Shown here: positions 9,256 through 18,500 of the stretch, one piece after another
Layout: every line of letters begins with the position of its first letter
Numbering within the stretch: the first letter of the stretch is position 1
NCBI GenBank assembly: GCA_947497495.1
Contig: CANMGT010000002.1
Span: 372,001-436,000 of the forward strand
From: an uncultured Lentibacter sp.
GTDB lineage: Bacteria > Pseudomonadota > Alphaproteobacteria > Rhodobacterales > Rhodobacteraceae
DNA length: 64,000 nucleotides
Direction: 5' to 3'
Notes under the pieces: generated by a model
What the model saw: the letters and a program-made list of their open reading frames with translations, nothing else
Databases searched by the model: none
Told to the model about the DNA's origin: nothing
Position numbers and translations under genes: made by a program

Positions 9256-9406
9256 ACCAAAGTGTTCACAAACTTCCCTAAATTAGCGTTAACGTCTGCT
9301 TGCCCCGTTTTACAGGCTTTGGTTTTGCCAAACCGCCATGTAGAATAGCGCAAAACAAAGCAGTGAGCAGAGCAGATGGGCCCGAACCAATGCAGCATGT
9401 CACAAC

Positions 9407-11065
9407 GTGACTGACCCCAGACAGAATGCAGCCATTTGGTATGCGATTGACGGTTACGACCCTGAAGCCAAGGGCGTAAACGGGCGTCGCGTTGCGGGGG
9501 CGTCCTTTCTCAAAGGCTTCGCGCGCCATGGCGATGTCGATGAATTTGTCTCCTTCAGCCAAGGCCCGCGCGCGGCAAAGGCATTTGGCGCGACAATGGA
9601 CGGGTTTGAAGCCAAAAAGCCATGCCGAAGCGTGTTGTTCAACAACGCTCGCAAAATCGCGCCGCTTGAGACGGTTTATTACCCTGCGCCCAACTACGCC
9701 GCCGAGCTGTGGCGACGTCAAAGCCTCGGCCCTGCGGCCTATTCGCTGTGCGGGATAACCCACACCACTGCGACAAGCGCTGTGATGCAGGGGCTGGTTG
9801 ACTTGCGCAATGCCCCGCAAATGGAGTGGGACGCCGTGATCTGCACTTCGCACGCCGTCAAAGCCAGCCAAGAAGCGCAGATGGACATGATGGACGCCTT
9901 CCAGACCGAGAGGTATGGCAAGGCGCCGCCGCGCCCGCAGATGCCCGTAATCCCACTTGGGCTGAATGCCGCCGACTTCGCCCATAGCCCCAAAGCGAGG
10001 GCCACTTTGCGCAAACACAAGAAGTGGGGCAAGAACGACATCGTCGTCGCCACACTTTCGCGGCTCACGCCCTATGGCAAGTTTGACCCTTTCCCCCTGT
10101 TCATGGCGCTGGAGGCCGCACAGGCCGAGCTTGGCAAAACCCGCAAGCTGCACTTTGTCGCCTGCGGCATCTACGCCGACAAACATTCGCAGAATGTCTT
10201 CGCAGACGGTGCAAAGGCCCTGATGCCGAGCGTCAGCTTTACGCTGCTAGATGGCAAGGACGCCAAGGCACGGCAGGCGACACTCTCTGGCGCCGATATC
10301 TTCACCTTCCCGATCGACAACATTCAGGAGACGTTCGGCCTTGCCCCGATCGAGGCAATGGCTGCTGGCCTGCCCGTCGTGACAACCAACTGGGACGGGA
10401 TGCGAGACACGGTGAATGACGATGTCGGCATTCGCGTACCCACACGTGGTCTGAGCGCCAAGCACACGCAAGGCGACGCTTGGGCCTATCTTTCCAATCG
10501 TACGAACTACGCGCAGTATGGCAACAACCTGTCAGCACTGACCGAGGTTGACTTACGTGCGCTCACCCAAGCCTTTGTGACGCTCGCCCGAGACGCTGAT
10601 TTGCGCAAACGAATGGGCCAAGCAGGCCTCGCACGGGCGCTTGCAGAATATGACTGGAGCAAGATCATCCCGCAGTATCAAACGCTCTGGGGCGAGCTTT
10701 CAGCGATCCGGCGCAAGAACGGCGCAACCTCCCGCGGCTTTCATGCAAACCCGAGCGCGCCCGCGCCAACCCAGCTGTTTGCATCTTACCCGAGCGAAAC
10801 CCTGTCAGACACTATCGGCCCCTGTGCCGCACAAAAAACTACCCGCAGCATCGAGGAAATGTTTGTACTTCGCCGGTATCTGGCGCTCAAAAACCCCTTT
10901 GAAAAGCCGCATACTCTTCAATCGGTCTATGACGAAGTTGCGCGCGCGGGTGTAGCCGATGCTGCGCAAGTCGGCAAAGCCCTGCGCTTTAATCAAATCA
11001 CCGTCGCGCGCTGTTTTACGTGGCTATTGAAATACGGCTACTTCAAACGGCAGGATGACGCGTGA
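9407..11065 (+). CDS. Glycosyltransferase (GT4-like, GT-B fold)
   Basis: A 552-residue protein starting with GTG. The C-terminal half carries a GT4-type donor site: TLSRLTPYGKFDPF near residue 220 and the E-x7-E motif in ETFGLAPIEAMAAGLPVV near 310. It should transfer a sugar from a nucleotide-sugar donor; acceptor and product are unknown. A C-terminal extension of about 110 residues after the GT domain (SIEEMFVLRRYLALKNP onward) looks helical and has no match I recognise. The stop overlaps the Crp/Fnr start by 4 bases, an odd operon partner. Confidence 0.82.
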   Translation: MTDPRQNAAIWYAIDGYDPEAKGVNGRRVAGASFLKGFARHGDVDEFVSFSQGPRAAKAFGATMDGFEAKKPCRSVLFNNARKIAPLETVYYPAPNYAAELWRRQSLGPAAYSLCGITHTTATSAVMQGLVDLRNAPQMEWDAVICTSHAVKASQEAQMDMMDAFQTERYGKAPPRPQMPVIPLGLNAADFAHSPKARATLRKHKKWGKNDIVVATLSRLTPYGKFDPFPLFMALEAAQAELGKTRKLHFVACGIYADKHSQNVFADGAKALMPSVSFTLLDGKDAKARQATLSGADIFTFPIDNIQETFGLAPIEAMAAGLPVVTTNWDGMRDTVNDDVGIRVPTRGLSAKHTQGDAWAYLSNRTNYAQYGNNLSALTEVDLRALTQAFVTLARDADLRKRMGQAGLARALAEYDWSKIIPQYQTLWGELSAIRRKNGATSRGFHANPSAPAPTQLFASYPSETLSDTIGPCAAQKTTRSIEEMFVLRRYLALKNPFEKPHTLQSVYDEVARAGVADAAQVGKALRFNQITVARCFTWLLKYGYFKRQDDA

Positions 11066-11727
11066 TGCCCGGTTGGGTCGCGCAATCGGCGGTCTTCTCA
11101 CGCCTCTCAAAGCCCGAGCAGAGCGCCCTTGCCCGCCTACAGCCCATGCGCGTACCAAAGCAACACACCCTCTTTCACCCTGGCGACATTGCCGAAGCGT
11201 TTGTCATTGTCTTGAACGGGCGTATCGACGTTTACCTGACAGGCCCGTCAGGCCGCGAGATATTGCTCTATAGCGTCGCTCCCGGAGAAAGCTGCGTGCA
11301 AACAACTGTCGGCCTTTTGGGACAAAAAGCCTATACAGGTGAAGCCATGACAGCTTCGGATTGCGAAGTTGTGCTGATCCCGCGTGCGCTGTTCAAAGAC
11401 CTCATGGACAGCTCGGCGCCTTTTCGCGAATTTGTCTTTTCGGCCTTTGCTGACCGCGTGCAAGGCATGATGCATGTGCTTGAAAAGGTTGCCTTCCACA
11501 AGGTTGAAGCCCGCCTTGCCGCTGATTTGATGGACCGCGCGGAAAGTGGGATTGTAAAAGCCACGCAGGCTGAACTTGCGGCACATATCGGCTCGGCGCG
11601 GGAAGTTGTTGCCCGCCAACTCGACGCTTTTGCCAAACAAGGCCTCATCGAGCGCGAACGCGGCGCAATCCGCCTGCTCAACCCAAGCGCCTTGCGAAAA
11701 ATCGCCGAGATTTCGCAGGAAGTGTGA
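11062..11727 (+). CDS. Crp/Fnr-family transcriptional regulator
   Basis: A 221-residue regulator with a cyclic-nucleotide-binding-like beta barrel (about residues 10-125, PGDIAEAFVIVLNGRIDVY) and a C-terminal winged helix (about 150-215) with recognition helix region IGSAREVVARQLDAF. It lacks the N-terminal Cys cluster of Fnr. Two cysteines (GESC and SDCE) lie in the barrel and could be redox-active, which is inference. The gene overlaps the upstream glycosyltransferase by 4 bases and is followed by a DUF2892 gene 79 bases on, a pairing seen with sulfur- and redox-responsive members. Confidence 0.88.
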   Translation: MMPGWVAQSAVFSRLSKPEQSALARLQPMRVPKQHTLFHPGDIAEAFVIVLNGRIDVYLTGPSGREILLYSVAPGESCVQTTVGLLGQKAYTGEAMTASDCEVVLIPRALFKDLMDSSAPFREFVFSAFADRVQGMMHVLEKVAFHKVEARLAADLMDRAESGIVKATQAELAAHIGSAREVVARQLDAFAKQGLIERERGAIRLLNPSALRKIAEISQEV

Positions 11728-11737
11728 CCAAGTCACA
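11723..11737. promoter_or_regulatory. TGTGAC-N3-GTCACA dyad after the Crp/Fnr gene
   Basis: A perfect 6-bp inverted repeat with a 3-base spacer overlaps the stop codon of the Crp/Fnr gene and lies 70 bases before the DUF2892 gene. The half-sites equal the CRP half-site TGTGA/TCACA, but the spacing is one base short of the classical N6. It is a candidate operator for the Crp/Fnr protein itself on the downstream gene. Confidence 0.4.
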
Positions 11738-11806
11738 GACAGATCCTGCTTTGGGGAAGTATGTTAAACACATCTCCAGAAACGGGATTCTTGAAAGGAC
11801 TCTCTC

Positions 11807-12013
11807 ATGCTTAAGAAAAACGTCGGCAACCTCGACAAAATCATCCGTATCGTCCTCGGTGTAGCACTGCTTGCAGGCTACTTCCTCAACGGTGGTGGCG
11901 CCTATAGCTGGCTCTATCTGGTGGGCGCTGCGATCGCGCTTGTGACTGCTCTTGTAGGCTCATGCGGCCTCTACACGATCTTCGGGTTCAGCACCTGCCC
12001 GCTGAAAAAGTAA
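11807..12013 (+). CDS. DUF2892 (YgaP-type transmembrane) small membrane protein
   Basis: A 68-residue protein with NLDKIIRIVLGVALL and two hydrophobic helices (about residues 12-28 and 33-53), followed by CGLYTIFGFSTCPLKK. This is the canonical DUF2892 pattern, including the two cysteines near the C-terminus. The same domain is fused to rhodanese in YgaP, which links it to sulfur chemistry, but no activity can be read here. AAAGGA precedes the ATG. It lies just downstream of the Crp/Fnr gene. Confidence 0.88.
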   Translation: MLKKNVGNLDKIIRIVLGVALLAGYFLNGGGAYSWLYLVGAAIALVTALVGSCGLYTIFGFSTCPLKK

Positions 12014-12030
12014 GCCATAATCAGACCTCC

Positions 12031-12050
12031 GGGCGGGGTAAAACCCGCCC
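12031..12050. terminator. Convergent hairpin between DUF2892 and patatin genes
   Basis: GGGCGGG and CCCGCCC form a 7-bp GC stem with a 6-base loop between two convergent genes; the right arm reaches the last base of the patatin gene. No T run follows on the plus strand. Confidence 0.5.
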
Positions 12051-12937
12051 TAAGCCACCGCTCTGCTGATCTGGTCTGCCGCATCTTTGGTAATCCGCAA
12101 GCCTTCCTCTATCGCCTCGCGCGCGCGAAAAAGATCCATTGTTGTGAAGTGGCTCAGATTTGCTTCAAGCAAAACATCTGGTGGATCAACCGCACTGCGG
12201 GTGGCCAACACATAATCAACCAAAATATCAATCGTTACGTCAAGCACGTCAAACAATCGCGGGGTGCTTTGGCTTTCGCTCACGTCGGGCAAGACATCCG
12301 TGAGAGCCTTGGGCAGCTGATCGTGCAACTTCTCGGCGCCCAACTGCTGCCAGACAGACCGCAGTTTTTCAGGCGCCCAATGTGGCTTTCCGCCCCGCCC
12401 GTTAGGGTTTACCGCGATAATCGCTTCGCCTCCGAGCGCACGAGCCGCGGAGACAGGCACAGGGTTCACCACGCCGCCATCAATCAGCCACGACCCGTTT
12501 GTCTCTACGGGTTTCAACATTCCCGGAATCGACAGGGAAGCCCGCACAGCGGGGATCAGCGGCCCCTCGCGCAGCCACACTTCCTTACCTGTCGCTAAAT
12601 CTGTGGCGACTGTCATGAAGGGGTGCGCCAAGTCTTCGATCCTCTCTGGCAGATCAAGCTCGCGAAACAGCAGCTCCACACCCTGCCCACCTAAAACACC
12701 ACCCGTTTCAAAGCGCGGATCGAGATAGTTGAGAAGCCCCTTTTGGGTCAGCGCATTCGCCGTGCGTTCCAGCTCGTCCAATCGGTTGGCTGCCCAGGCA
12801 GCCCCAACAAGCGCCCCGATAGAACATCCCGCTACAGCCATGGGCAAAACGCCTTGCGCCTCAAGTGCGCGCAGCACCCCGATATGGCACCAGCCTCTGG
12901 CCCCACCCGAGCCAAGTGCAAGCGCCACCTGTTTCAT
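12050..12937 (-). CDS. Patatin-like phospholipase (RssA-type)
   Basis: A 295-residue patatin-fold hydrolase. The oxyanion motif GSGGARGW is at residues 9-16, the nucleophile serine is in [11 protein letters not shown] near residue 40, and the catalytic aspartate is in [11 protein letters not shown] near 155. Members hydrolyse acyl esters of lipids, probably at the cytoplasmic side of the membrane. The start codon overlaps the uvrA stop by 4 bases (ATGA), so it sits in the uvrA transcript and could be SOS-induced with it. That link is inference. Confidence 0.9.
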   Translation of the reverse strand: MKQVALALGSGGARGWCHIGVLRALEAQGVLPMAVAGCSIGALVGAAWAANRLDELERTANALTQKGLLNYLDPRFETGGVLGGQGVELLFRELDLPERIEDLAHPFMTVATDLATGKEVWLREGPLIPAVRASLSIPGMLKPVETNGSWLIDGGVVNPVPVSAARALGGEAIIAVNPNGRGGKPHWAPEKLRSVWQQLGAEKLHDQLPKALTDVLPDVSESQSTPRLFDVLDVTIDILVDYVLATRSAVDPPDVLLEANLSHFTTMDLFRAREAIEEGLRITKDAADQISRAVA

Positions 12938-15792
12938 TCTGCGGCTGCGCTTTTGAGGCCCAACATCGGCGCAAGGTAATGCCCAGTGTGGCTACGTGGC
13001 TCGGCGGCGACCTTCTCAGGCGTGCCAACAGCCACGATCTCGCCACCGCCATCGCCACCCTCTGGCCCGATGTCGATCACCCAATCAGATGTCTTCACCA
13101 CATCAAGGTTGTGCTCGATAACGACAACGGTATTGCCACCTTCAACAAGCTCGTGGAGCACTTCTAGCAACTTGCGCACATCTTCAAAGTGCAACCCGGT
13201 TGTCGGCTCATCAAGGATATAAAGCGTGCGGCCCGTCGAGCGTTTGGACAGCTCCTTGGAAAGCTTCACGCGCTGCGCTTCACCACCCGAGAGCGTTGTC
13301 GCCTGCTGGCCAACCTTGATGTAACCAAGGCCCACACGCATCAGCGCATCCATCTTCTCACGGATGCTCGGCACAGCCTGAAAGAAGCCCTGCGCCTCTT
13401 CGACTGTCATGTTAAGAACGTCAGCTATGCTTTTGCCTTTAAACTTTATTTCCAAAGTTTCCCTGTTGTATCGGGCGCCTTTGCAGGTCTCGCATTCAAC
13501 GTAAACGTCCGGCAAAAAGTGCATTTCGATCTTGATAACACCGTCGCCCTGACAGGCCTCACAGCGCCCGCCTTTGACGTTAAAGCTGAAACGCCCGGGT
13601 TTGTAGCCACGTGTCTTGGCTTCGGGCAGGCCCGCAAACCAGTCGCGGATCGGCGTGAAAGCGCCCGTGTAAGTCGCAGGGTTCGAGCGAGGCGTGCGTC
13701 CGATGGGGCGCTGGTCAATGTCGATGACTTTATCAAGGTGCTCAAGCCCTTTGATCGTCTCGCAGGGTGCAGGTGTCTGGCGCGCCCCGTTGAGCCGCAT
13801 CGAGGCCGTCTTGAACAGTGTTTCAATCGTCAGCGTCGACTTGCCGCCGCCCGAAACGCCTGTCACACAGACAAACTTGCCCAGCGGGAACTCGGCGGTC
13901 ACGTTCTTTAGGTTGTTGCCAGTCGCCTTCACAACCTTCAGCTTCTTGCCATTGCCCTTACGGCGCTTGGCAGGAATCTCGATCGCACGGGTGCCTGAAA
14001 GATACTGCCCCGTCAGCGACGCCGGATCAGCCATCACCTCGGCGGGCGTGCCTTCGCTGACCACCTGCCCGCCATGCACCCCAGCCCCCGGGCCAATATC
14101 AAAGACATAATCCGCCTCTCGGATCGCTTCCTCGTCATGCTCCACCACAATCACGGTGTTGCCCGCATCGCGCAGGTTTTTCAGCGTCGTCAGCAAGCGG
14201 CCATTGTCGCGTTGGTGCAGGCCGATCGAGGGCTCATCAAGCACGTAAAGCACGCCCTGCAAGCCCGAACCGATCTGGCTAGCGAGCCTAATCCGCTGGC
14301 TCTCCCCACCCGACAGCGTGCCCGAGTTGCGCGACAGCGAAAGATATTCCAAACCAACATTGTTGAGAAAACCGAGCCGCTCGCCGATTTCTTTCAAAAT
14401 GGCGCGGGCGATCTCGTTTTTCTGCTTGGTAAGGCTTTCGGGAACCGCTTGCACCCAGTCAAACGCCTCGCGGATCGACATTTGCACCACCTCCCCCGCG
14501 TGCAAGCCCGCTATCTTGACAGCCAAAGCCTCGTCACGCAGGCGGTAGCCGCCGCACGCGCCGCAAGGGCGGTTGTTCTGGTAGCGTTCGAATTCTTCGC
14601 GGATCCAGTTGCTATCCGTCTCGCGGTAACGCCGCTCCATGTTGGGGATGACCCCCTCAAACACCCGCGAAACCTGATAGACGCGCCCGCCCTCATCATA
14701 ACGAAACGGGATTTCCTCGTCGCCCGAGCCATAAAGGAAGACCTGCTGCACATGCGCAGGCAAATCCTTCCACTTGGTGTTTTTGTCAAACTCGTAGTGC
14801 TTGGCGATCGCCTCGATCGTCTGGAGGAAGTAAGGCGACTTCCCCTTACGCCACGGGGCCAGCGCGCCGTCGTAGACCTTGAGCGTTACGTCAGGCACCA
14901 CGAGACGCTCGTCAAAGAACAGCTCCATGCCGAGGCCGTCGCATGTCGGGCAAGCCCCGAAGGGCGCATTAAACGAAAACAGGCGCGGCTCGATTTCGGG
15001 GATGGTGAAACCGCTGACAGGGCAGGCAAACTTCTCCGAAAAGGTGATGCGCTCGCCCTCCCCTTCGCTTGGCGCGGTTTCCAGAATCGCAATCCCGTCG
15101 GCGAGGTCAAGCGCGGTGCGCAGGCTGTCGGCAAGGCGGGTTTCAAGGCCTTCGCGAATGACGATCCTGTCAACAACCACGTCGATGTCATGGCGGAACT
15201 TCTTGTCGAGCGTGGGCGGCTCGTCGAGCTCGTAAAACGCCCCGTCAACCTTTACCCGCTGGAAGCCCTGCTTGCGTAAATCAAGGAATTCCTTGCGATA
15301 TTCACCTTTTCGGTCGCGCACGATCGGCGCGAGCAAGTAGCCGCGCGTCCCCTCTTCCATAGCCATCACACGGTCAACCATGTCTTGCACTTGCTGAGCC
15401 TCGATCGGCTCGCCCGTCGCAGGGCTAAACGGCGTGCCGGCACGGGCAAACAGCAGGCGCAAATAGTCGTAAATCTCGGTGACTGTGCCAACCGTCGAGC
15501 GCGGATTTTTGCTGGTGGTCTTCTGCTCAATCGAAATTGCTGGAGAGAGGCCGCTGATGTGGTCAACATCGGGCTTTTCCATCATGTCCAGAAACTGGCG
15601 CGCATAGGCTGACAGGCTTTCGACATAGCGCCGCTGGCCTTCCGCATAGATGGTGTCAAAAGCAAGGCTCGATTTGCCTGATCCGGACAGGCCAGTGATC
15701 ACCACAAGTTTGTCGCGCGGAATATCAACATCTATCGACTTGAGGTTATGCTCGCGCGCACCGCGCACTTCGATTGCCTTTAGCTCGGCCAT
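12934..15792 (-). CDS. uvrA: Excinuclease ABC subunit A
   Basis: A 952-residue UvrA of normal length, with two ABC ATPase modules: Walker [10 protein letters not shown] near residue 34 and GVSGGGKST near 650. ABC signatures LSGGESQR and LSGGEAQR and zinc-binding CxxC pairs (CPTCDG, CEACQG, CETCKG) are present. It scans DNA for bulky lesions as the UvrA2B complex in nucleotide excision repair. A perfect alphaproteobacterial LexA box lies 68 bases upstream of the ATG. The patatin gene follows in the same transcript. Confidence 0.98.
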   Translation of the reverse strand: MAELKAIEVRGAREHNLKSIDVDIPRDKLVVITGLSGSGKSSLAFDTIYAEGQRRYVESLSAYARQFLDMMEKPDVDHISGLSPAISIEQKTTSKNPRSTVGTVTEIYDYLRLLFARAGTPFSPATGEPIEAQQVQDMVDRVMAMEEGTRGYLLAPIVRDRKGEYRKEFLDLRKQGFQRVKVDGAFYELDEPPTLDKKFRHDIDVVVDRIVIREGLETRLADSLRTALDLADGIAILETAPSEGEGERITFSEKFACPVSGFTIPEIEPRLFSFNAPFGACPTCDGLGMELFFDERLVVPDVTLKVYDGALAPWRKGKSPYFLQTIEAIAKHYEFDKNTKWKDLPAHVQQVFLYGSGDEEIPFRYDEGGRVYQVSRVFEGVIPNMERRYRETDSNWIREEFERYQNNRPCGACGGYRLRDEALAVKIAGLHAGEVVQMSIREAFDWVQAVPESLTKQKNEIARAILKEIGERLGFLNNVGLEYLSLSRNSGTLSGGESQRIRLASQIGSGLQGVLYVLDEPSIGLHQRDNGRLLTTLKNLRDAGNTVIVVEHDEEAIREADYVFDIGPGAGVHGGQVVSEGTPAEVMADPASLTGQYLSGTRAIEIPAKRRKGNGKKLKVVKATGNNLKNVTAEFPLGKFVCVTGVSGGGKSTLTIETLFKTASMRLNGARQTPAPCETIKGLEHLDKVIDIDQRPIGRTPRSNPATYTGAFTPIRDWFAGLPEAKTRGYKPGRFSFNVKGGRCEACQGDGVIKIEMHFLPDVYVECETCKGARYNRETLEIKFKGKSIADVLNMTVEEAQGFFQAVPSIREKMDALMRVGLGYIKVGQQATTLSGGEAQRVKLSKELSKRSTGRTLYILDEPTTGLHFEDVRKLLEVLHELVEGGNTVVVIEHNLDVVKTSDWVIDIGPEGGDGGGEIVAVGTPEKVAAEPRSHTGHYLAPMLGLKSAAAE

Positions 15793-15859
15793 ATCAGCCC
15801 CCTGAATAACACTTGTTCACTCATATTTAACTTCTCACCGAGTTCCAACAGAAAAAGCG

Positions 15860-15874
15860 GAACATTTCAAGAAC
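15860..15874 (-). promoter_or_regulatory. LexA (SOS) box upstream of uvrA
   Basis: GAAC-ATTTCAA-GAAC on the plus strand is GTTC-N7-GTTC on the uvrA strand, the direct-repeat SOS box described for alphaproteobacteria such as Rhodobacter. It lies 68 bases before the uvrA ATG, where a repressor would cover the promoter. Confidence 0.8.
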
Positions 15875-15961
15875 AATGCCGAGTGTTTGCTCTGCACCTA
15901 AGTGTCTGCCCCGCCTCTGGATGAAACCATGATCCGCAAAAATCGATCTTAACGTTAATAT

Positions 15962-15977
15962 ATTCCATTATTGGAAT
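15962..15977. promoter_or_regulatory. ATTC-N8-GAAT operator upstream of the rhodanese gene
   Basis: ATTCCATTATTGGAAT is an inverted repeat with 6 paired bases on each side and a 4-base centre, 67 bases before the rhodanese ATG. It fits the ATTC-N8-GAAT form I recall for ArsR-family persulfide sensors (SqrR/BigR). A second instance precedes the YeeE/YedE pair at 61509. Confidence 0.6.
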
Positions 15978-16044
15978 TAATATGTAAGATGGGCGCAACG
16001 TGAACCGCGCGCTCCGCGCCAGGCCCTGCCACAAGGACACCACT

Positions 16045-16398
16045 ATGTTTGGATTTCTACGAGCATTCAAAAGAACAGATGCCAGCAGCCTGCTCGCGCG
16101 CATCGCCGAGGGTGAAGTCGTGCTGGTAGATGTGCGTGACCCCGCAGAGCTTGCCAGCACGGGGCGCGCCGAAGGGGCCATCAATTTGCCGTTGTCACGT
16201 TTACGCAGCGCAGCCGACATGAAGAACACCGCGCGCCACGAAGCCCTTAGCGCTGAAAAGCCAGTCGCACTTTACTGTGCCAGCGGTGCACGGTCTGCCC
16301 AAGGCCTGATGATCTTGCGCAAGCTCGGCTACCGGGAAACCTACAACCTTGGCGGGCTCGCTCACTGGCAAGCCGCAGGTGACAGCGTCAAGCGCTAA
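16045..16398 (+). CDS. Single-domain rhodanese-like sulfurtransferase
   Basis: A 117-residue rhodanese domain with VLVDVRDPAEL near residue 26, then the active-site loop CASGARS near residue 79 (a six-residue loop beginning with the catalytic Cys) and a final NLGGLAHWQAAG. It can carry a persulfide on the cysteine. An upstream GTG at 16000 is in frame, but the ATG at 16045 has AAGGAC at good spacing, so I use it. The ATTC-N8-GAAT box upstream suggests control by a sulfur-responsive repressor. The 3' end overlaps the convergent methyltransferase gene by 4 bases. Confidence 0.88.
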   Translation: MFGFLRAFKRTDASSLLARIAEGEVVLVDVRDPAELASTGRAEGAINLPLSRLRSAADMKNTARHEALSAEKPVALYCASGARSAQGLMILRKLGYRETYNLGGLAHWQAAGDSVKR

Positions 16399-16955
16399 CC
16401 CTTTTGCGCCAGGGCCCATGCGCAGATCGGGAAAAACGGATCGTTCGTCAGATCATCTGTGTCAGGTTCATACTTTGGCGGCCAGTCGGGCTCAAGATTG
16501 CGCGCCGCACAAGCCCGGTTGCCCCACTCCTCAGCGCGGATCTTGCACTCGCCAAACCCAGCCTCGATCAGCAGGTTTTTCAGCCCCCGCGCTGACCAGC
16601 GCGAACAGTCGTTCGGAGCCGCATGAAACGGCACATGAAACGGCACCGCGATCCAGAAATATCCGCCGTCTCTGAGCATATCAAGCACATTGCAAAGCGC
16701 CGTGAACGGTCTGTCCAGATGCTCCCATACCTGATTGGCAAGGATCAGATCAAACTGGCGTGGCCTGCCCTTGCCATCAAGGAATGGCCCCTCGCAAATG
16801 TCATGTTTGGGGTAGACGAACCGCTCATAGCTCTTGGCGTCAAGCCGCCCGCCCCACTTTCCGGAAATTTCAGCCAAGTCCATGTTTTCAAGCGGCAATT
16901 CACGCAGCCAGCTTGCGCTAACGCGGTTCATAACCACCCGGTTCAAACTGACCAT
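16395..16955 (-). CDS. Class I SAM-dependent methyltransferase-like protein
   Basis: A 186-residue protein resembling the C-terminal two thirds of a type 11 methyltransferase: FDLILANQVWEHLDRP (post-motif region, strand 4), LDMLRDGGYFWIAVPFHVPFH (strand 5 region) and CSRWSARGLKNLLIEAGF. The usual glycine-rich SAM motif I is not evident at the N-terminus, where instead PLENMDLAEISGKWG is seen. It may bind SAM differently or use a minimal fold. Substrate is unknown. It lies 9 bases upstream of the lpdA stop on the opposite reading order, with no clear operon. Confidence 0.7.
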   Translation of the reverse strand: MVSLNRVVMNRVSASWLRELPLENMDLAEISGKWGGRLDAKSYERFVYPKHDICEGPFLDGKGRPRQFDLILANQVWEHLDRPFTALCNVLDMLRDGGYFWIAVPFHVPFHAAPNDCSRWSARGLKNLLIEAGFGECKIRAEEWGNRACAARNLEPDWPPKYEPDTDDLTNDPFFPICAWALAQKG

Positions 16956-16964
16956 ACTGCGCCC

Positions 16965-18359
16965 CTAGAAATGGATCGCGCGCCCATAAGCATCCAGCAC
17001 GCTTTCGTGCATCATTTCAGAAAGCGTTGGGTGGGGGAAGACTGTTTGCATGAGGTCTTCTTCTGTCGTCTCAAGCTGGCGGCCCACAACATAGCCCTGA
17101 ATCAGCTCGGTAACCTCGGCGCCAACCATATGCGCGCCCAAAAGCTCGCCCGTTTTAGCGTCAAACACGGTTTTAACCATACCCTCAGGCTCGCCCAGAG
17201 CGATGGCCTTACCGTTGCCCATGAAGGGAAAACGCCCGACTTTCACGTCATAGCCAAGCTCTTTGGCTTTCGCCTCGGTGTAGCCGACAGAGGCAACCTG
17301 CGGGTGACAATAGGTGCAGCCTGCAATGCTTTCAGGGCGCACCGCATGTGGCTGTTGGCCCGCGATCATCTCGGCAACCATAACACCTTCATGGCTGGCT
17401 TTATGCGCAAGCCAGGGCGCACCGGCGATGTCGCCAATCGCATAGACGCTGTCAACACCCGTGCGGCAGTATTCGTCAACGACAACATGGGTTCGGTCAA
17501 TCTTCACGCCGAGCGCTTCAAGCCCGAGGTTCTCAACATTGCCAACGATGCCTACCGCCGAAATAACGCTGTCAAACTCTTGCGTCTCGACTTTGCCGCC
17601 AACTTCGATATGCGCCGTAACTTTGCCTTTGCCGCGATCAAGCTTTTTGACCATGGCTTTCTCCATGATCTTCATGCCCTGCTTCACAAACTGTTTCTTG
17701 GCAAACGCCGAAATCTCGGCATCTTCGACAGGCAACACGCGATCCATGACTTCAACAACCGTCGTCTCCGCGCCGAGCGTGTTGTAAAAGCTCGCAAACT
17801 CGATCCCGATCGCACCTGAGCCGATCACAAGCAGTTTTTTCGGCATCCGCGGCGGGTTGAGCGCGTGTTTATACGTCCAGACCAAGTCACCATCGGCCTC
17901 AAGTCCGGGAAGCTCGCGCGCCCGCGCGCCTGTCGCCAGAACGATGTGCTTGGCTGTCAGCTCCTGTGTGGCCTTCTCGCCTTTGACGCTCACTTTGCCT
18001 TTTGCGGGCAGTGTTGCCGCGCCCATGAACACCGTGATCTTGTTCTTCTTCATCAAATGGCTAATGCCACCCGAAAGCTGCGCCGCCACGCCGCGCGAGC
18101 GCTTTACGACTGCGTCAAGGTCATAACCGATACTGTCAGCTTTGAGGCCAAACTCTTTTGCGCGGTGCATCAGGTGGAACACTTCCGAAGAGCGCAGCAG
18201 CGCCTTTGTTGGAATGCAGCCCCAGTTCAAGCATATCCCGCCCATGTGCTCGCGCTCAACGATCGCGACCTTGAGGCCAAGTTGAGCGCCTCGAATTGCG
18301 GCTACATATCCGCCCGGGCCTGCGCCAACTACGATCAAGTCAAAGGATTGAGCCGCCAT
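16965..18359 (-). CDS. lpdA: Dihydrolipoyl dehydrogenase (E3)
   Basis: A 464-residue flavoprotein disulfide reductase. It has the FAD-binding start DLIVVGAGPGGYVAAI, the redox disulfide GGICLNWGCIPTKALL near residue 40, the NAD-binding GSGAIGIEFASFY near 180, and the C-terminal catalytic His-Glu in FPHPTLSEMMHE. It reoxidises dihydrolipoamide in 2-oxoacid dehydrogenase complexes. I use the ATG at 18359, preceded by GGAGG at 5 bases, rather than one four codons upstream. No E1/E2 genes lie next to it. Confidence 0.96.
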   Translation of the reverse strand: MAAQSFDLIVVGAGPGGYVAAIRGAQLGLKVAIVEREHMGGICLNWGCIPTKALLRSSEVFHLMHRAKEFGLKADSIGYDLDAVVKRSRGVAAQLSGGISHLMKKNKITVFMGAATLPAKGKVSVKGEKATQELTAKHIVLATGARARELPGLEADGDLVWTYKHALNPPRMPKKLLVIGSGAIGIEFASFYNTLGAETTVVEVMDRVLPVEDAEISAFAKKQFVKQGMKIMEKAMVKKLDRGKGKVTAHIEVGGKVETQEFDSVISAVGIVGNVENLGLEALGVKIDRTHVVVDEYCRTGVDSVYAIGDIAGAPWLAHKASHEGVMVAEMIAGQQPHAVRPESIAGCTYCHPQVASVGYTEAKAKELGYDVKVGRFPFMGNGKAIALGEPEGMVKTVFDAKTGELLGAHMVGAEVTELIQGYVVGRQLETTEEDLMQTVFPHPTLSEMMHESVLDAYGRAIHF

Positions 18360-18412
18360 ATCTGCCTCCAAATAGCAAAAGGAATCGCGCGGCGATCGTG
18401 CCGTCGAAACAT

Positions 18413-18430
18413 TAGTTTGACGTTAAACTA
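18413..18430. promoter_or_regulatory. TAGTTT-N6-AAACTA dyad upstream of lpdA
   Basis: A 6-bp perfect inverted repeat with a 6-base spacer, 54 bases upstream of the lpdA ATG and embedded in AT-rich sequence. It could be an operator or part of the promoter. No regulator can be assigned. Confidence 0.3.
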
Positions 18431-18500
18431 TTTTCCACAGGTCAGCAACGAAAACGGCCGCGCCCTCTCTGCAAGACACTAACCAACTGAAGTAAAAGGG

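Noticed and set aside
9399..9411. GTCAC-AAC-GTGAC dyad over the glycosyltransferase start
   Set aside because: Perfect 5-bp arms, but it overlaps the start codon and is short. I could not tell it from chance despite the resemblance to the 11723 dyad.
14074..15279. 401-codon plus-strand open frame opposite uvrA
   Set aside because: Same reasoning: uvrA is unambiguous on the other strand and the antisense product is low-complexity and basic.
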